The notes under the pieces: generated by a model
What the model was told of the DNA's origin: nothing
What the model saw: the letters and a program-made list of their open reading frames with translations, nothing else
Database searches by the model: none
Position numbers and translations under genes: made by a program
Part shown: positions 24,793-38,471 of the stretch, piece by piece
How positions within the stretch are numbered: the stretch's first letter is position 1
Layout of the letters: each line of letters begins with the position of its first letter
Assembly: GCA_024500155.1 (NCBI GenBank)
Contig: CM044857.1
Location: 5,334,501-5,398,500, forward strand
DNA length: 64,000 bases
Direction of reading: 5' to 3'
Source of the DNA: Chenopodium formosanum
Lineage: Eukaryota; Streptophyta; Magnoliopsida; Caryophyllales; Amaranthaceae

Positions 24793-26315
24793 TGGGTGGA
24801 GTCAAGGTATGCGGAAGATTTATAGGAGTTCACAGCAGGAAGCCTTAATGGATGTTAGCCCTATTGCTCCCTGTGTTGTTCATTCAGAGGAGGGTTTCAT
24901 AGAAGAAGAAGCAAAACGTAAGTATTTAGTCGCAGGCAAATTGCTTTCCTAATTGAATATACTATTGTTGCAGTGCTGCATTTAAAGCCTTATTTTACAT
25001 CCTAATTTTGCAAACAGGTGCAGTAGACTCTTCAGGGAGCTCTAAAAGGCATATTTCTCCAAGAGAATATTATGCCTACAAGCTACAGATTAGGCCAGGG
25101 AATATGCTTCTCCGTGGAAGCCGATGCTTTCAACAATACATTGTTGATATGTATGTCAAAATCGAAAACACAAGGCTTGATTTTTTCAGAAGAAACCAGC
25201 AAATGATACGAGTAGATTTGTATCAGGGGATTTTAGATATTGTTAAAGATGGGGAGAAAGTGCTAGCAATATTGGTCGGCGAGTTATTTTGCCACCAACC
25301 TTTATAGGTGGACCTCGTGATATGAAGAGGCGATACTTAAATGCTATGGCTCTTGTGCAGCGATTTGGCAAGCCAGATCTCTTTTTTACTATGACATGTA
25401 ATGCTAGATGGCGAAATAACAGTTGAGCTTGCTGAGGGAGAAGTTGCAGCTGATCGTCTAGATGTTATTGCTAGTGTGTTTAGAGCCAAGTTAATTGCTT
25501 TGAAAAAACAAATAATGGAAGATTTGGAAAGGTGGCAGCCATGGTTTATGTTATTGAATTCCAAAAAAGAGGTCTGCCACATGCTCATTTTCTCATTATT
25601 TTAGAACATGGGTATAAACTTTCAGGTTCTTCAGAATATGATAAGTTTGTCAGTGCAGAAATTCCTTCAGCCGATTCTCTTGAATTGTGCAAAATCATTT
25701 TAAGACACATGATGCATGATCCTTGTGGTAGTTTAAACCCTGATTGTGGATGCATGAAAAAGAAAAATTGGAGAAGAGACCACTACTATTGAAGATGGCT
25801 TCCTATTGTATAAGAGGCGGAACACAGGAGAACATGTAAGGATATGTGGTGCTACCCTTGATAACCGATGGGTTATTCCTTATAATCCATACTTATCATT
25901 GTTGTTTGACTGTCATTTAAATGTTGAAGTGTGTTCTACTATTTAGGAAGTGAAATACCTTTATAAATATGTTTACAAGGGCCATGATAGTGTTTCTTTT
26001 AATATTGTTGGAGAAAATAATCAGGGTGTTGATGAGATTGAGAAGTTTCAAGCTGGTCGATGGGTTTCTCCTTGTGAAGCAGCTTGGAGAATATTTGGGT
26101 TTGATCTGTTTGAAATGACTCCTTCTGTTATGGTGTTGCCAGTGCACTTGCCCAATATGCAGATTATTTACCTAAGGTCTAATGAAAATCTTGATTCAGT
26201 AATTCAGAATGACAAAAGAAGCAAAATTGCTTTAGCAGAATTTTTTAGCTTAAACGCACGCATTCCTGGGGGTACAGGTCTCCGGTATACTGAAATGATT
26301 TCAAATTACAGGTAA
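24793..26315 (+). pseudogene. Helitron Rep (HUH endonuclease) domain, broken
   Basis: The Rep nuclease cuts and joins single strands during rolling-circle transposition. Order: CGWSQGMRKIYRSSQQEAL, an intron (GTAAG at about 24918 to CAG at 25017), REYYAYKLQIR, LLRGSRCFQQYIVDMYVKIE, then PTFIGGPRDMKRRY and KPDLFFTMTCNA. The catalytic HUH motif is GLPHAHF (HAH at 25580-25588). The tyrosine motif KYLYKYVYKGHD (tyrosines at 25956, 25962, 25968, 25974) follows, then GRWVSPCEAAWRIFGF and LPVHLPN. Lesions: frameshifts near 25270, 25405 and 25530, another after DHYY (25791) and a TAG at 25944-25946 just before the tyrosine motif. The key residues are readable but no continuous frame exists. Confidence 0.88.
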
Positions 26316-28289
26316 GATAGTAATCATAAGGTCTGGATTAAAAGAAGTTACAAAAAAAAATGTTAAACGGATGGCCTTTGTGGTTCCTGCAGAAGAAGAA
26401 CGTTTCTTTTTGTGTTTGTTACTTGGTAACGTTGTGAGTCCTGCGTCATTTGAACATTTGAGGACTGTTAATGGATTTTGTACTCTACTTTTCAAGAAGC
26501 TGCAATCAAACAAGGTCTGTTTCAGGAAGACAATGCCACTAATGCCTATTTGGAAGAGGCAGCAGAGGCACAAATGCCATCAGCAATGCGCCAACTATTT
26601 GCAACACTGCTCATATTTTGTCAGCCATGTAATCCGGATGTGCTTTGGGTTCGCTTTTATAGTTCCTTGTCTGAAGATTTCAAGCATAAATATTCTAATT
26701 GCCAGTCTAAGGTTATGAAATTAATTGTGAGGGAGGTAGAAAGCAGCCTAGAATCTATGGGGAAGTCATTGGAAAATTTTGGGTTGGGCCATTTAATAGA
26801 TGAAACAGATGATAGAATTCGTGTTACAAATGATATTGCAGATGCTCTAGAGGCACCCATTCCTCCAGAATGTCTTGATTGTCAAGGCAAGCTAAATGCA
26901 GCTCAGACAAGTGCATTCAACAACATCATGTGCTATATCCAAGATGGCAAACCTGGGTGTTTTTTTGTGGATGGGCCAGGTGGAATTGGGAAAACTTTCT
27001 TGTATAATGCCTTGTATGCTGAGGTGCGCTTATCAAGGAAAATAGTCTTGCCAACAGCAACATCAGGAATAGCAGCTTCTAACATTCCTTCTGGCAAGAC
27101 AGCACATTCTAGATTTAAAATACCATTGGATTCGAAGATATCCCTTGCCTGTGATGTTCCTAAGCAGGAAAACTTGGCTGCTTTAATAAAAGAAACTGCT
27201 CTTATAATTGGGATGAAGCTTCTATGGAGCGAGAGAGAATATTGAATCTTTAGATCTATTGCTACGGGATCTCTGTGATCCTGACAAGCCTTTTGGTGGA
27301 AAGGTCATTGTTTTTTGAGGAGATTTTAGGCAGGTCTTGCCTATCCTGCCTCGTCGAATGCAAAGAGAGGCTGTTGGTGTAAGTGTAGTTAGCTCCTACA
27401 TTTGGCCTCTTTTGATCAAATTCCGATTGATAGAAAACATTAGAGCCAAAGAAGACCCTGTGTATTCATCTTTCCTTCTTGCTCTTGGTAATGGGCGGTT
27501 ACATTCAATTGAAAATTCTTATGTTCAGCTGCCACAGCATATTATTAGATATTATGCTCTGGATGAGGATCCTGTTTCTATATTGGCTGCAACAATATTT
27601 CCTGAAATTAATGTTCTAGGGTTTGATAGCAGCATATTTAATGAACGAGCAATCATTACACCTATGAATGAAGATGTTGATATCATAAATGATCATATGA
27701 TTGGCATGTTTCCTGGTATATCTAATACGTATGAAAGTTATGACTCGGTGCTTGATGATAGCTGCACACTATACCCTACCGAGTTCTTGAATTCACTCTT
27801 CTCGGGGGGCATGAGTCCTCACAAACTTGAGTTGAAAATAGGCAGCCCTGTTATTTTATTGCGCAATCTAGCACCCTCTAAAGGCATGTGTAATGGAACT
27901 CGCCTTATTTGTAGGCGGTTCCTTCCTAATTCTATTATATGTGAGATATCGTCAGGGCATTATAAAGGCACATTCTATTTTGTACCTCGGGTGAATTTAA
28001 GGCCTTCGGCTTCTTCTTAGTATCCCTTTCAGTTTGAACGTAAGCAGTTTCCACTGAAATTAAACTTTACTATGACAGTAAACAAGTCTCAAGGTCAGAC
28101 ACTGAATCGAGTATTAGTATACCTTCCACACCCATGCTTCTCTCATGGCAGCTATATGTTGCTCTTTCACGTGCCAAGAGATCTAACATGGTTACCGTGT
28201 ATACACCTCGACCGCCAACTGCTGTTCGTGAATCAAGTGTTAAGAATATTGTGTCATATGATGTGCTTCGACTAGCTAATATCATTTAA
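26316..28289 (+). pseudogene. Helitron PIF1-like helicase domain, broken
   Basis: Superfamily 1B helicase fused downstream of Rep. Visible: RTVNG and FQEAAIKQGLFQED (leading segment), Walker A GPGGIGKT at 26973-26996 (Ile where most PIF1 proteins have Thr), ATSGIAASNIPSGKTAHSRF, a Walker B (IIWDEAS expected) destroyed by loss of one base near 27208, GDFRQVLPILPRR, then LPQHIIRYY, PEINVLGFDSSIFNERAIIT, GSPVILLRNLAPSKGMCNGT, TMTVNKSQGQTL and YVALSRA, ending LRLANII-stop at 28287-28289. Lesions: frameshift near 26480, Walker B frameshift, TAG in the next codons after NL, TGA at 27316-27318 in VIVF-GDFRQ, TAG at 28018-28020, and a one-base loss near 28150. Clearly inactive. Confidence 0.9.
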
Positions 28290-28540
28290 ATGTTATTTAC
28301 TAGGTAAACTTAAGTTTATTACACTACTTTAAAATGCATAAATTGAAGCGGTTTACTTTGTTTATTATTATTTTATTTGATATATTGATTTAATTTTACT
28401 TTGTGTTTTTGCAGCCATTTTGAAAGGTCGGCTTGTAAAAGTTTCCTATTTCGTCAAGACATTGGCTTGAACAAGTTATAATTGTGATGCTTGAATTTCC
28501 TTTAGAAAAATGTTACATATTTTAGAAATATGTACAGTAG
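28290..28540. other. Helitron spacer after helicase
   Basis: AT-rich 3' flank of the Rep/helicase gene. No gene. A target-site half AGTAG ends it at 28536-28540. Confidence 0.5.
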
Positions 28541-29100
28541 TGTTTAGGGTAAAAATACACCAGGTACGTGGCCCAATCTCATAGTGACACGTGGCCCAAT
28601 AAGGAGGCGACATGTGGCCCTATGAGAGTGTGACACGTGTCCACCTGACAGGGTGACACATGTCAGCTATCTTTAAATACACCATACAACATCAGAAAGA
28701 GAAACAGGCCCTGATTACATCAGGCCCAAATCCCGAAAAACCATTGAAAGCCGTAAAACGGCGCCCCACATGACACGTGGCGACCCCTGATTGCGCAGCC
28801 AATCACGTCACGACATTCTAGGGTACAAACCCTAGAGGGGCACATGTTCCCACCCCTATAAATACCCCAATCATTTATGATGGGAGGGGTGGATTGTGAC
28901 ATAACATAAACATAGAGCATTAAAGAGCTCCAACTTCTCTCTACTTTCTCTCTCTAGCTTTTCCGATTTCCGATCTCTAACTTGATCGTCGGAGGCGAAT
29001 ATTCCGATAAACGGAATATTCGTTGTTTTGCAGGTGTCCACGTCTCGTTGTCAGGAGAACGCGACCAGTATCCGAGGAGTTCACAAAAAACCCCGAAACA
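28541..29100. mobile_element. 560-bp solo LTR, TSD AGTAG
   Basis: Begins TGTTTAGGG and ends CCCCGAAACA, with a perfect AGTAG duplication at 28536-28540 and 29101-29105. A TATA box TATAAATA lies at 28857-28864, followed by a CT-rich leader (TCTCTCTACTTTCTCTCTC). Repeated ACACGTGG/GACACGTG boxes (about 28588-28640 and 28774) are G-box-like. No internal domain is present, so it is a solo LTR in + orientation. The superfamily cannot be stated. Confidence 0.8.
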
Positions 29101-29105
29101 AGTAG

Positions 29106-29599
29106 CTAGAATAGCCAGGTTACTTAAATATGCCACCTCTTAAGATAATGTGTACATGCTTTCTAACTTTGCTCATTATATATAAATCTAAATTGAAAGG
29201 TGAATATCCTATTTAGCTAGCTTAGTTTAATACACTACTGTGTATTCACAACATTAAATTACAAATAGTACATTATAGTAAATAATTAGCCTGAATAAGT
29301 GATGCATTTCTATGTTGTTTTGTAATGAAAAAATGAAAAAAAAGCAGGAAAAAAAAAGAAATACTGTATTTTCATATGTCAATACAAAAGTCAAAGTCAC
29401 ATTAGTCATATGGCTCAATTAAATTATTTACAGCTGGGCTACTTGTATCATTATATGTCTTGAACTATGAGAAACTTACTATTATCTAGGTAAAATGTAT
29501 ACATTCTTATATCCAGTGGACATTGCACAACTTTACTTTTCTAGCCAGTCAAAATGCTACAGCTATAGAAATAATCCAGTTTTAAGGTTTTTCTTGTTC
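29106..29599. other. Helitron spacer upstream of RPA-like gene
   Basis: AT-rich promoter-side sequence. No gene is supported. Confidence 0.5.
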
Positions 29600-30211
29600 T
29601 ATATAAAGATTACTTCCCTCAGCTAAAACGTGCACGTGAATTCTGTTTTAAAGTTGAATTTCTTTGAAGATTATTCTCCCTGATTTCCAACTACTAAGGT
29701 AAGTGCATTAATGGTTGTATTCTTATATTCTGAAGTTACTGATTTACTGCTAATTTGTATTTATTAGCATGTTGTGTATATCTTATTTACTGTCATATTT
29801 TAATTTGTGTGGTTGTTGATGTGCCTTATAATATGAAACATATTTGTAAATTAGTATGTGACTGCTTACTTATCACTATAATGCAGCTTACCTACACTTT
29901 CTATATCAGTTTGCATATAATAACATGTCATATTTAATGTACTTCAGTATAGTAGATCTATTTGGAGGCTTCCTATGTTGTTGGCTATTATAGGGTCAAT
30001 GCACTTATGGTTGCCTATATTGTATTAAATGAATTATGCATCTTGTTTATAAATACTCACTTTAAGAAAACTTTTTAGTAGTTTATGATGTTGTTGTCTT
30101 AGACTTATAAGCAATGCATCTATGTGTTCCTTACTGATTTACCATGACCCGTGTACCATTAAACAGTGACAACTATCTTCTAATACTTTTTTTTACATGC
30201 TTATGTATTAG
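29600..30211 (+). promoter_or_regulatory. TATA box, leader exon and leader intron of RPA-like gene
   Basis: TATATAAAG at 29600-29608 is the same nonamer as in the first Helitron promoter. A leader exon would end at GTAAGTG (29700), and a leader intron would end with the AG at 30210-30211 directly before the start codon at 30212. Confidence 0.5.
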
Positions 30212-30906
30212 ATGAAGCCTCAATATGTTCCTTTAGACAAGCTAACTCCCAAAACCAAGAAATATAAGATCAAAGTTAAAGTCATGGAAAAGTCTCCTGT
30301 AAAATACCCAGAAAATAAAAAGGCTTACCAGAAACTTGTCTTTGAAGATGATGAGGTATATTGCTATGATGATTCAGTGCTTATTTTAACAGTTAAAACT
30401 AAATTCAATCTGATATTATTCTTGCTATACATATAGGATAACAAAATCAGAGGCACTTTATTTGATGATGAAATTGAGAATTTTCAGAATATATTGGAAC
30501 ATGAGAAGGAGTATATTATAGCACATGCACCTATAAGAAACACTAATGCAATGTATCGCCACTAGGAAGGTGACTACTATTTGTCGTTTGGAGGATCAAC
30601 TGCAATTCAATCATTGAATCTTAATACTGGTCCTGTTTTGCCAAACTACATTCCTATTGCTGAAGTTCCACCAATAAGTAGTGCTGATGATCGTTTTGGT
30701 AATGTTTGCTTTGTGATTTTACATATATCTAACACATTTTATCATTTTCAAATCTTCATTAACTTGGTGATTATTACTGCAGATATCCTTAGAGTTGTTG
30801 TGTACTTAGAAGACATAAGAAAGAAAAAAACCATCAGTGGCTATAAATTTGATGTGCGCGATGTTATTGTTGTAGATGATAGTGTGCAAAAGTTAGTTGA
30901 CATTGA

Positions 30907-31035
<129 letters not shown>

Positions 31036-31555
31036 TTATTAAATGGCTTTTATTTTATCATGGCTTTTATTTCATCGCGTATTAAAATAATTACTTGCCA
31101 CATCTACAAGCTTGGTGATGGGCTTGTGATTTCTTTGTATGGAGAGCTTGCTACTAAAAACTGTGATCGACTATCAGCTTGGTGTGAATCTTTCATGATA
31201 ATCAGCTTCCGGCACTTGCAGCCAGCTACTCATACTGGTTTTGATTCTCTTTGCTCATTATTGTAGTGGTTATTCTACTAATTTCATACCTTAACACATA
31301 TTTTATGACCCAGGCTTCTCATTGGCATCCTTTATGTCAACAACTATTTGATCCTAATCCTACTGGCCCAGAAGTTAATGCATTAAAGGCTTGGTGAGCT
31401 ATTATACTTTACATCTTTAAGTATACTTTATTTGGCTACTTAATTTAGTAATTACATATCTCGTCCAGGATATTGGAGAACCGGGATCGGCTTTCTGATC
31501 ATATGGGCCATTAGCTGACTATCAGGAAGGATAGCAGCTTAACTGTTATGATGAC

Positions 31556-33486
31556 TGTAGACACCAAATTGTGTCTCCCCAAAACCAAACCCAGTGATGA
31601 ATGCCTTTCACGTTATGATCGAATTAGGTGAAAGAGGTTTGAAAGTCAAGTGTTGCGGTTTAGTTTTAATTAAAATTCTTTTCTCTCTGTTTTTGAAAAT
31701 GACTTTGTTTATTTGAAAATAGCCGAACCAGTTTATGTTTGGTCCATGATAAAGGTCCAATAATAGTGTAGTTGGATGGGGCTCGAAAAGACCTTTCCAA
31801 CGATATATTATAAGCCCGATTCCGATGAATATTGAGGAAGTTATGGCCAAAATACTAAACTGGGCCTGGTTAATTATTTTAAATACGGCCCAATGATCTA
31901 GAGGAGGGCCCAATGTTAATTACTATTCCTAAAATTATTAGGATTAATTATAGTTTTCTAGAGGTTTCTAGAAGGTTCTTTTAATTCTAATATTATTAGA
32001 TTTAATAATTAATTATTTTTAATAGATTTTTATTTGGAATAAAATATCGTTTTGTTATCTTAAAAATATATATTTTGTCTTCTGTACGGATTCCGTAGAT
32101 AAAGTTGATTAAAGATCGGATTCCGCGTGAAGAAAAACGCGCTAATACAGGTTGTCGCCAAACGATAAGTCTGTCGCCGCGCGACAGACCCTATCGCCTC
32201 GCGACAGAGTTAATTCCTGGCGACAGCGTGGAGTTTTATTCCTTATCAAATTCTATGTTTTTCCGGATTATTTTCATTATAAATAGCGTCCGAATCCCTG
32301 TTTTGAAAAATCATTCACAATCATCAACTCTTTCTCAATTCTCTCTATTCCCTCTCAAGAATTACTTAATTATTTTCTTTCTCTCTTTCTAAACCACCTT
32401 TTTACAAACACAATTCCGCATTCACAAGATCTTAGAGTCTCTTAGCCAAGTTCGAAGTTGCCTTCGCCCTAGACGTGAAAGGTTGATAATTTCTGAGGGT
32501 TTGGTCCAAAACTAGTCTAAACTTTATTTAATTTGATTTAATTTAATTCTTTAATTGTTCTTTATTATTTTCATTGAAGTTTACTAACTTGTGTATTTTG
32601 TTATTAGAAAGAAGTACGAGGCTTCAAAGTAAGTAGATTAGCTTACTTCCTATTTCTTTCACAATGTAGATTGCATGCTTATTATTGTTTATGATTCCTA
32701 GTATCATGTTAGGATGTTTAATATTCCTAGTATCATGTTAGGATGTTACTATTGCTTTCTAGTATCATGTTTAGGTTGCCTCTTATTATTTCTAATATTA
32801 TGTTATCATGTTAGTGCCATGTTAGGTTTGAAGCTTTGATCTTTATTGTTTAGTGACATGCTAGGAGTTTGTTATTAATCTTATTAGTATCATGCCTAGG
32901 ATCTTGCTATTATTTTCAAGCTTTATTATGCCTTATCATGCTATTATCATCATTATGATTGTTATTGATTTATTTATTATGTTGCTTGATATATTTTATT
33001 GTTATTGCTTGATTACACCTTTTATGATTGTTAAAGGGAATTTGTACTTGAAATCACGCTTAATAAGATAATTAATAATTTGGTTTAGGATAATGTGATT
33101 TTAACTCAAGTGATCGCCAATAATAGTATTATTTGTGCATTAATTTCAACCAACATAGATAAACAGGGTAGGATTAATATAATGTTTGTATGTTATTCGA
33201 AAAGCGCACATGAATACGAGTAGAACAAAGTAGAGGCCTATTTTATAGGGCGGGTCCTTTCTTTTGTAGATTGGATTCGTACCCTCATCCCCGGACCTTA
33301 TTTGGTTCAAGACCTTATGGAGTAGTTGATGGTCCTTTTGGATTGTCTTTTGGGTTTACAAGTTCCTAAAACTTGTTGGCAACTCTTTTTGCTCTTTATC
33401 TTTCCCGTTGGAACGCCGCCGTACTTTTGTGTATGATCACAGTGGGGTTCAAGTTTGGGATCATAATGCTTGAAATATTCCCTACA
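31556..33486 (+). repeat. Left LTR of the LARD element
   Basis: A 1931-bp LTR. TATAAATA lies at 32278-32285, preceded by TGTCGC/GCGACA palindromes at about 32152-32226. The minisatellite unit CCTAGTATCATGTTAGGATG is repeated at about 32697-32745. Confidence 0.9.
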
Positions 33487-36400
33487 GTTTTTGGCGACTC
33501 CGCTAGGGAGGATTTCTATTTATATTCCTGAAATTTATTTAATTTTGGCAATTATTTAGAATGAGCGGATGAGACTCGAAAAATTCTAAGTATTTCATGT
33601 GCGTGATTTGATTAACATTATTGTCATATGCATTAAAAGGTCCTCATGGGAGCACCCCATGAGTCAATCCATAGGAATTTTACACGTAGGAAATTTGAGA
33701 AATATCTTTCATGACTAGAATCGAAAAGATGATGCGAAATCTGGAAAATTCGAAGAACACAGAAACTTGCCAAGGCATGTAGGAACTAGCGTCTAGAAAA
33801 CAGGGCTTGTCGCCCGTAAAAAGTTTATGTCGCCTGGCGACAGTTCTGTCGCTTGGCGACAGGAGCTTTTTTGCGGCGACAGTCCCTGTAGTCTGGCGCC
33901 AAGTTCTTCCAATACCGAGCCAGGGGTCTGCCTTCTTGCTTTGACCATTTCTAGCATTGTTAGCTCGATTTTTCTTATTGATTGAGTCCTTTTCTCACTT
34001 TTCTGAACCCATATGTGTTCTACATATGGAAATAACCCTCTGGGGGTTCCTGCTTCACCTGCCCAATGGAATATCCCACTATCATGTGCAAAGTTCAGAT
34101 TTGGGTACGTGCAAAGTTTGTGAATCCACCAAACCATGGAGTCGAGTTCGATTTCATCACGAACTCGCGGAATCCTGTCCATTCGCTCCAACCCTCCCGG
34201 TAGGCTTGTGTGCAATGCATATGGATTCTTAACCATGGACCTTTTTGACTTAACCCATATCCTTGAACTTTAGAGAACTAGAGCCATGGTTAGGTTGCAA
34301 ACTCATCTTGTGACTATGTGAACTACTTGTGCACCCTTGCTTGTATATATTATATATGTGTTAACCGTTTGTTTGACTTGTGATTAAGACTAAATAAATT
34401 GACTAATGACTAAAAGGACTATGTCTAATTAATTAATTAATTAAAGGCTAATAAATCAATCAATTCGACTTAGTACGACTTTAGGCATGTCCATTTAGAG
34501 TAAAATTACTGGAAACAGTCTAGATTAATGTTCCAGCAATGGCACAAGAATTTGGACTGTGGCGCTGCAGTTTAGTGTATGTCGCCTGGCGACAGGCTCT
34601 AAACAGTGGCGACAATCCTGTTGTTTTAGCGACAGTCCAGTTCTCTTGCTCGAGTCATCACGACAAGTCTAATTCACAGTCTACTAATCAGTTTATCAAT
34701 TTATTAATGGCTCAAACCATGTTAAGTCTTTAATTGAGTTTAGGCACTTATAGTTCAATGGTCATACACTAAGAGTCAAAGACCTTGTTTAATTAATTAA
34801 TTAATTAATTTGAACTAATGAATAAGCCTTAAGTCGAGTCATAGTTCCTTTTAGCCAACCCGGATTTTTATTCCCGTATACTGCACATGCGTCAACTTGT
34901 TTTGGTCATAGCCGGAGTTCTAGGAAGAACCACGAGTCGTATAACCTATGGATCTGTAGCCCCGAGTTTTATCTTTAATTTGGCGTTGGTTTGGTCCCAA
35001 TCAGAATCATAGATTAAAAGTTATGACTAAAATACCACAGCCTGTCCAGTTTAATGCACATACGTGAAGTCTTAATTTAGTCTTTGCTTAAGTCTAGTCA
35101 CATAGTTTAGCCACATGGTCATGACACAAGTCTTAACATGTCACCTACACTCATTAGTCTTAGCACACACTTTGTATATGTCACCATGACCATGTCTTAG
35201 GTTCATGCATTAGTCGTTTTTCCGTCATTTGAGTTGGGGGGTTCATTCTATTCCTAATTCTTCCATATTTCTTCATCTACATCATCTTCCTACACTCTAC
35301 ATACTTTCTCCACACATATCATTCCCTTCATTCTTTCATGATCTCTTCCCATCTATGCATGTTGAATCGAGTTCGAGTCATGTGATTGACAATAATAATA
35401 ATAAAAAAAGGAGTAATGATGAGACAAAACACAAGGCAAGATTCTCACTAAGATTTCATGATTTCTTCTTCTTTTTTCAAACCTTTCCCCAATAAGTCTA
35501 GCATAGGCACCCTTTGTCTACCTTAGATTTATTACATAGGTTTTTTTTTTTATTTTGTTCCCCTTTAATAAAATGAGCATTTTAATTTCTTGAATATGAT
35601 CATTGCATTGCATTATTCAAAAAAAAAAAAAAAAAAAAAAAAAATCAAGGTCGAATTAAGCACAAGGTATATCAATGATTTAAGGCACCCCTTGTAACCA
35701 TATCATATTACCTTTCACCCTTCAAATATATAATTCCTTTCTTGACAAACCACTTTGAGCCTCGTCTAACGATAGACCTTTCATTTTTCAACCCACATCT
35801 ACTTAACCTTGGGATGGGATGGTGTGTAACTTATGCAAGTTTCAAATATGAAAAGCTTGAGTGATCTCAAAATAAAAAAAAATGATACAAAAAAAAAATA
35901 ATAATAAATAAAAGTGTAAAAAAGGGCAAGTGTTCTAATGTCTTGGATATAAAAATATCTTTGATAAGAACATGTCTCAGATTGCGTTTCTTATCGAGTG
36001 CTCGGTACCGTGCCTGAGAAACATGAATGCCAAGTGAGTGATAGACCGCATGATCGAGATTGCCCACACTTACAAAAAAAATGCGAATATGAAAAATGCA
36101 AAAGCGAAAAAGAAGAGCAAAAAGAAAAAAAGAAAAAAAAAAGCTCAAAAATGAGAAAACTCAAGCATAAAAAATAAAAAAAAAGATTCAAAAGCAAGGT
36201 TGCACACCTTGGGGGCTTATTTAGGGTCTTGAGCCTTTATCCCCTTCTTCTCTAACCTTTAGCCTAACCACGTTACAACCCTTAAAAGACCTTTTTGAGG
36301 TATACATACACTTGTGCGAGGTTCGGCTAGAGCTACGTTTGGCCTGATTCTTAACGGATACGTAGGCAACCTCACATTGAGGTGCGGCCATAATAAAAAT

Positions 36401-38471
36401 GCATTCATTTTCACATTCATACACTTACACCATGATCATATCAAGGGATTTCCAATGCTTATCCCTATTTACTTAGAGCTAGACTTGGGGAATTGATCCT
36501 TACACCATTAGCCTACCTAGCCTAAGAGTCATCATTATTTGACTCTTATCAAATAATACTTTTCCATACACTTAGCCTTTGCAGCCTAACTTTAGTGTCA
36601 CTTTCACACACATCACAGATACATGGCCAACGATACTTCCCTTAGGAACCTTTTGTCATGAAGTCTTAGCATAATGTTGAAGCATGCTTTGTCATATCAC
36701 ACATCACTCATCATTTATAATCATCATTGTATCAGGAAGTATGAAGTGCTTAGCCTCCATGCCTAAGTTACCCAAATACTTTCATAATCAAGTCAACTAA
36801 GATAGTTTAGGAGGAATTAATCCTTGCACCTTGAGGGATAGTATCAAATGCATATACTTGATTAAGCTCATTCAACATGTACCATCAAACACTTCGATTC
36901 TTTTTCGTGTCTTTCTTTTTCGGGAGAAAGTCGGTACCCTCCACAAAAATGACGGGAAATTTTTGCTTTTTTGCATTTTCGAGTCGCACATCACACACGA
37001 GTCATGTACATTGAGTCATGTTGTGTCATATCACATCGAGTGGAGTCTAACACATGTGTCAAACGATTTGAGTTAAGTCATGTCAAATCAATGAGTCAAG
37101 CAACACTAAGTCTTAGGTCAACCCTAAGATAAAATAAAGATGAGCAAAGTCCTATAGTCCAAAATATAGATGCAGGTACATTCCAGCGAGCAAGAATGTT
37201 TCTGGATTTTTTCGAAAAACCGCGAGTATAGATATATGAGATTCTTTCAAGATGAGAGAAGTTTGAGCAAAATTATATGGAGATGAAGAGCCTTAATTTG
37301 CAAAAGAATTGAGCAGATTTGGTTGTAAGGAAACGACCAAATTGAAAGTTCGGAGCGAAACCGAGCAATGAACAGCAGCAGCAGCGGTAGAAATGAGAAA
37401 GAAGAAGAAGACGAGTTTTAAAACCCTGATTCTGTCGCCAAACGACAGAATTGTCGCGAGGCGACAGACTCTGTCGCGTGGCGACAGATGAAAATGCTCG
37501 CGACAGGTGTCTCCGGCCAACGCTGGAGCGGCGACAGAGTGCTGGGCCCCTCTTTATGACTTTGTGGGTCTATTTTAGTAGTTTGGGTTCCTTGGTACGC
37601 CAGTTAGCCCCTTTAAGCAAATTAACATGATTTAGTCAGCTTGATTGCAATACACTAAGTGATCGACTTGATGAAAGATCGTCTCACTTAGCATAAAGCG
37701 CCTAAGTATTGGCTCATAATAAGGCACCGAAATATTGGTTCAACAAATAAAGCACCGAAATATTGGTTCAACAAATAAGGCACCGAAATATTGGTTCAAC
37801 AGGCACCGAAATAATGGTTCAAAAGATGCACCAAAGTAATGGTTCACAAAGGCAAAAGCACCAAAGTACTGGCACAAATATACAATGCAATGATAAACAA
37901 CAATATATTAAGGGTCAATAAGTAGAATGATTCTTTGGCGATGTCCCAACATAGAGAGGAGTTGTCTAGTGGCGAAGCACGGCCGTGGCGAGGTAGTGTC
38001 ACAAATAGTGGAGATGGCGAAGTAAGGTCAACTTCGACGGTCCCTCAAGGTAAAGAAGAGATTGTCTATAGAGTGCCGTGGCGACATACGGCCACACCCT
38101 GGAAATGACGACATACAGTTATTTTCGACGATGTTCCCGAAATACTGTGGAGGATTGTCACCAAGAATATTGAAGACGATGACATATGGTTATCTTCAAC
38201 GATGGCGTTCACGAGGCACTGTGGGTGTTGTCACAAACGACATATGAAGCAACAGCAAATGGTTACGCTCAGAGACGTGTGCTCGACGGTGCAAGATACG
38301 CGTTTCTTAACTCTTTTATCTGTTTAACTAATGATTAGTTTGCAGGTATCGGCGTTATAAGAATGATTTGGAATCGCAGAACATTTTGAATCATTCTCCG
38401 TCCCTATCGGTACTTTGACTCTTGTTTTTCGAAACATAAGTTTCTCCAAACTCAGTCAAAGTGGGGGCTTC
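33487..38471. other. Interior of the LARD element, non-coding
   Basis: Contains the primer-binding site, clusters of TGTCGC/GCGACA palindromes (about 33806-33890, 34577-34632 and 37433-37535), AT-rich and A-rich stretches (35616-35644, 36064-36190), a tandem repeat (37697-37878), and degenerate repeats of GGCGA/CGACATA units (about 37935-38260). I found no reliable protein domain. Confidence 0.75.
37697..37878. repeat. Tandem repeat, about 27-bp unit, six or seven copies
   Basis: Units of the form GGCACCGAAATATTGGTTCA, spaced by CAACAAATAA or shorter links. The last copies drift to GCACCAAAGTAATGGTTCA. It lies about 600-770 bp before the right LTR, where related long LTR elements also tend to carry tandem repeats. 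Confidence 0.85.

Noticed and set aside
31608..31913. 101-codon minus-strand frame in the LARD left LTR, repeated at 38524-38829
   Set aside because: It occurs in both LTRs simply because the LTRs are duplicates. It runs against the element's orientation and has no known domain.
33793..34236. 147-codon minus-strand open frame in the LARD interior
   Set aside because: No recognisable domain, no support for transcription in that direction. It includes the TGTCGC palindromes in its reading frame, so it is most likely chance in a non-coding element.
35229..35495. 88-codon + strand open frame in the LARD interior
   Set aside because: Low-complexity composition and no domain; the surrounding sequence is non-coding.
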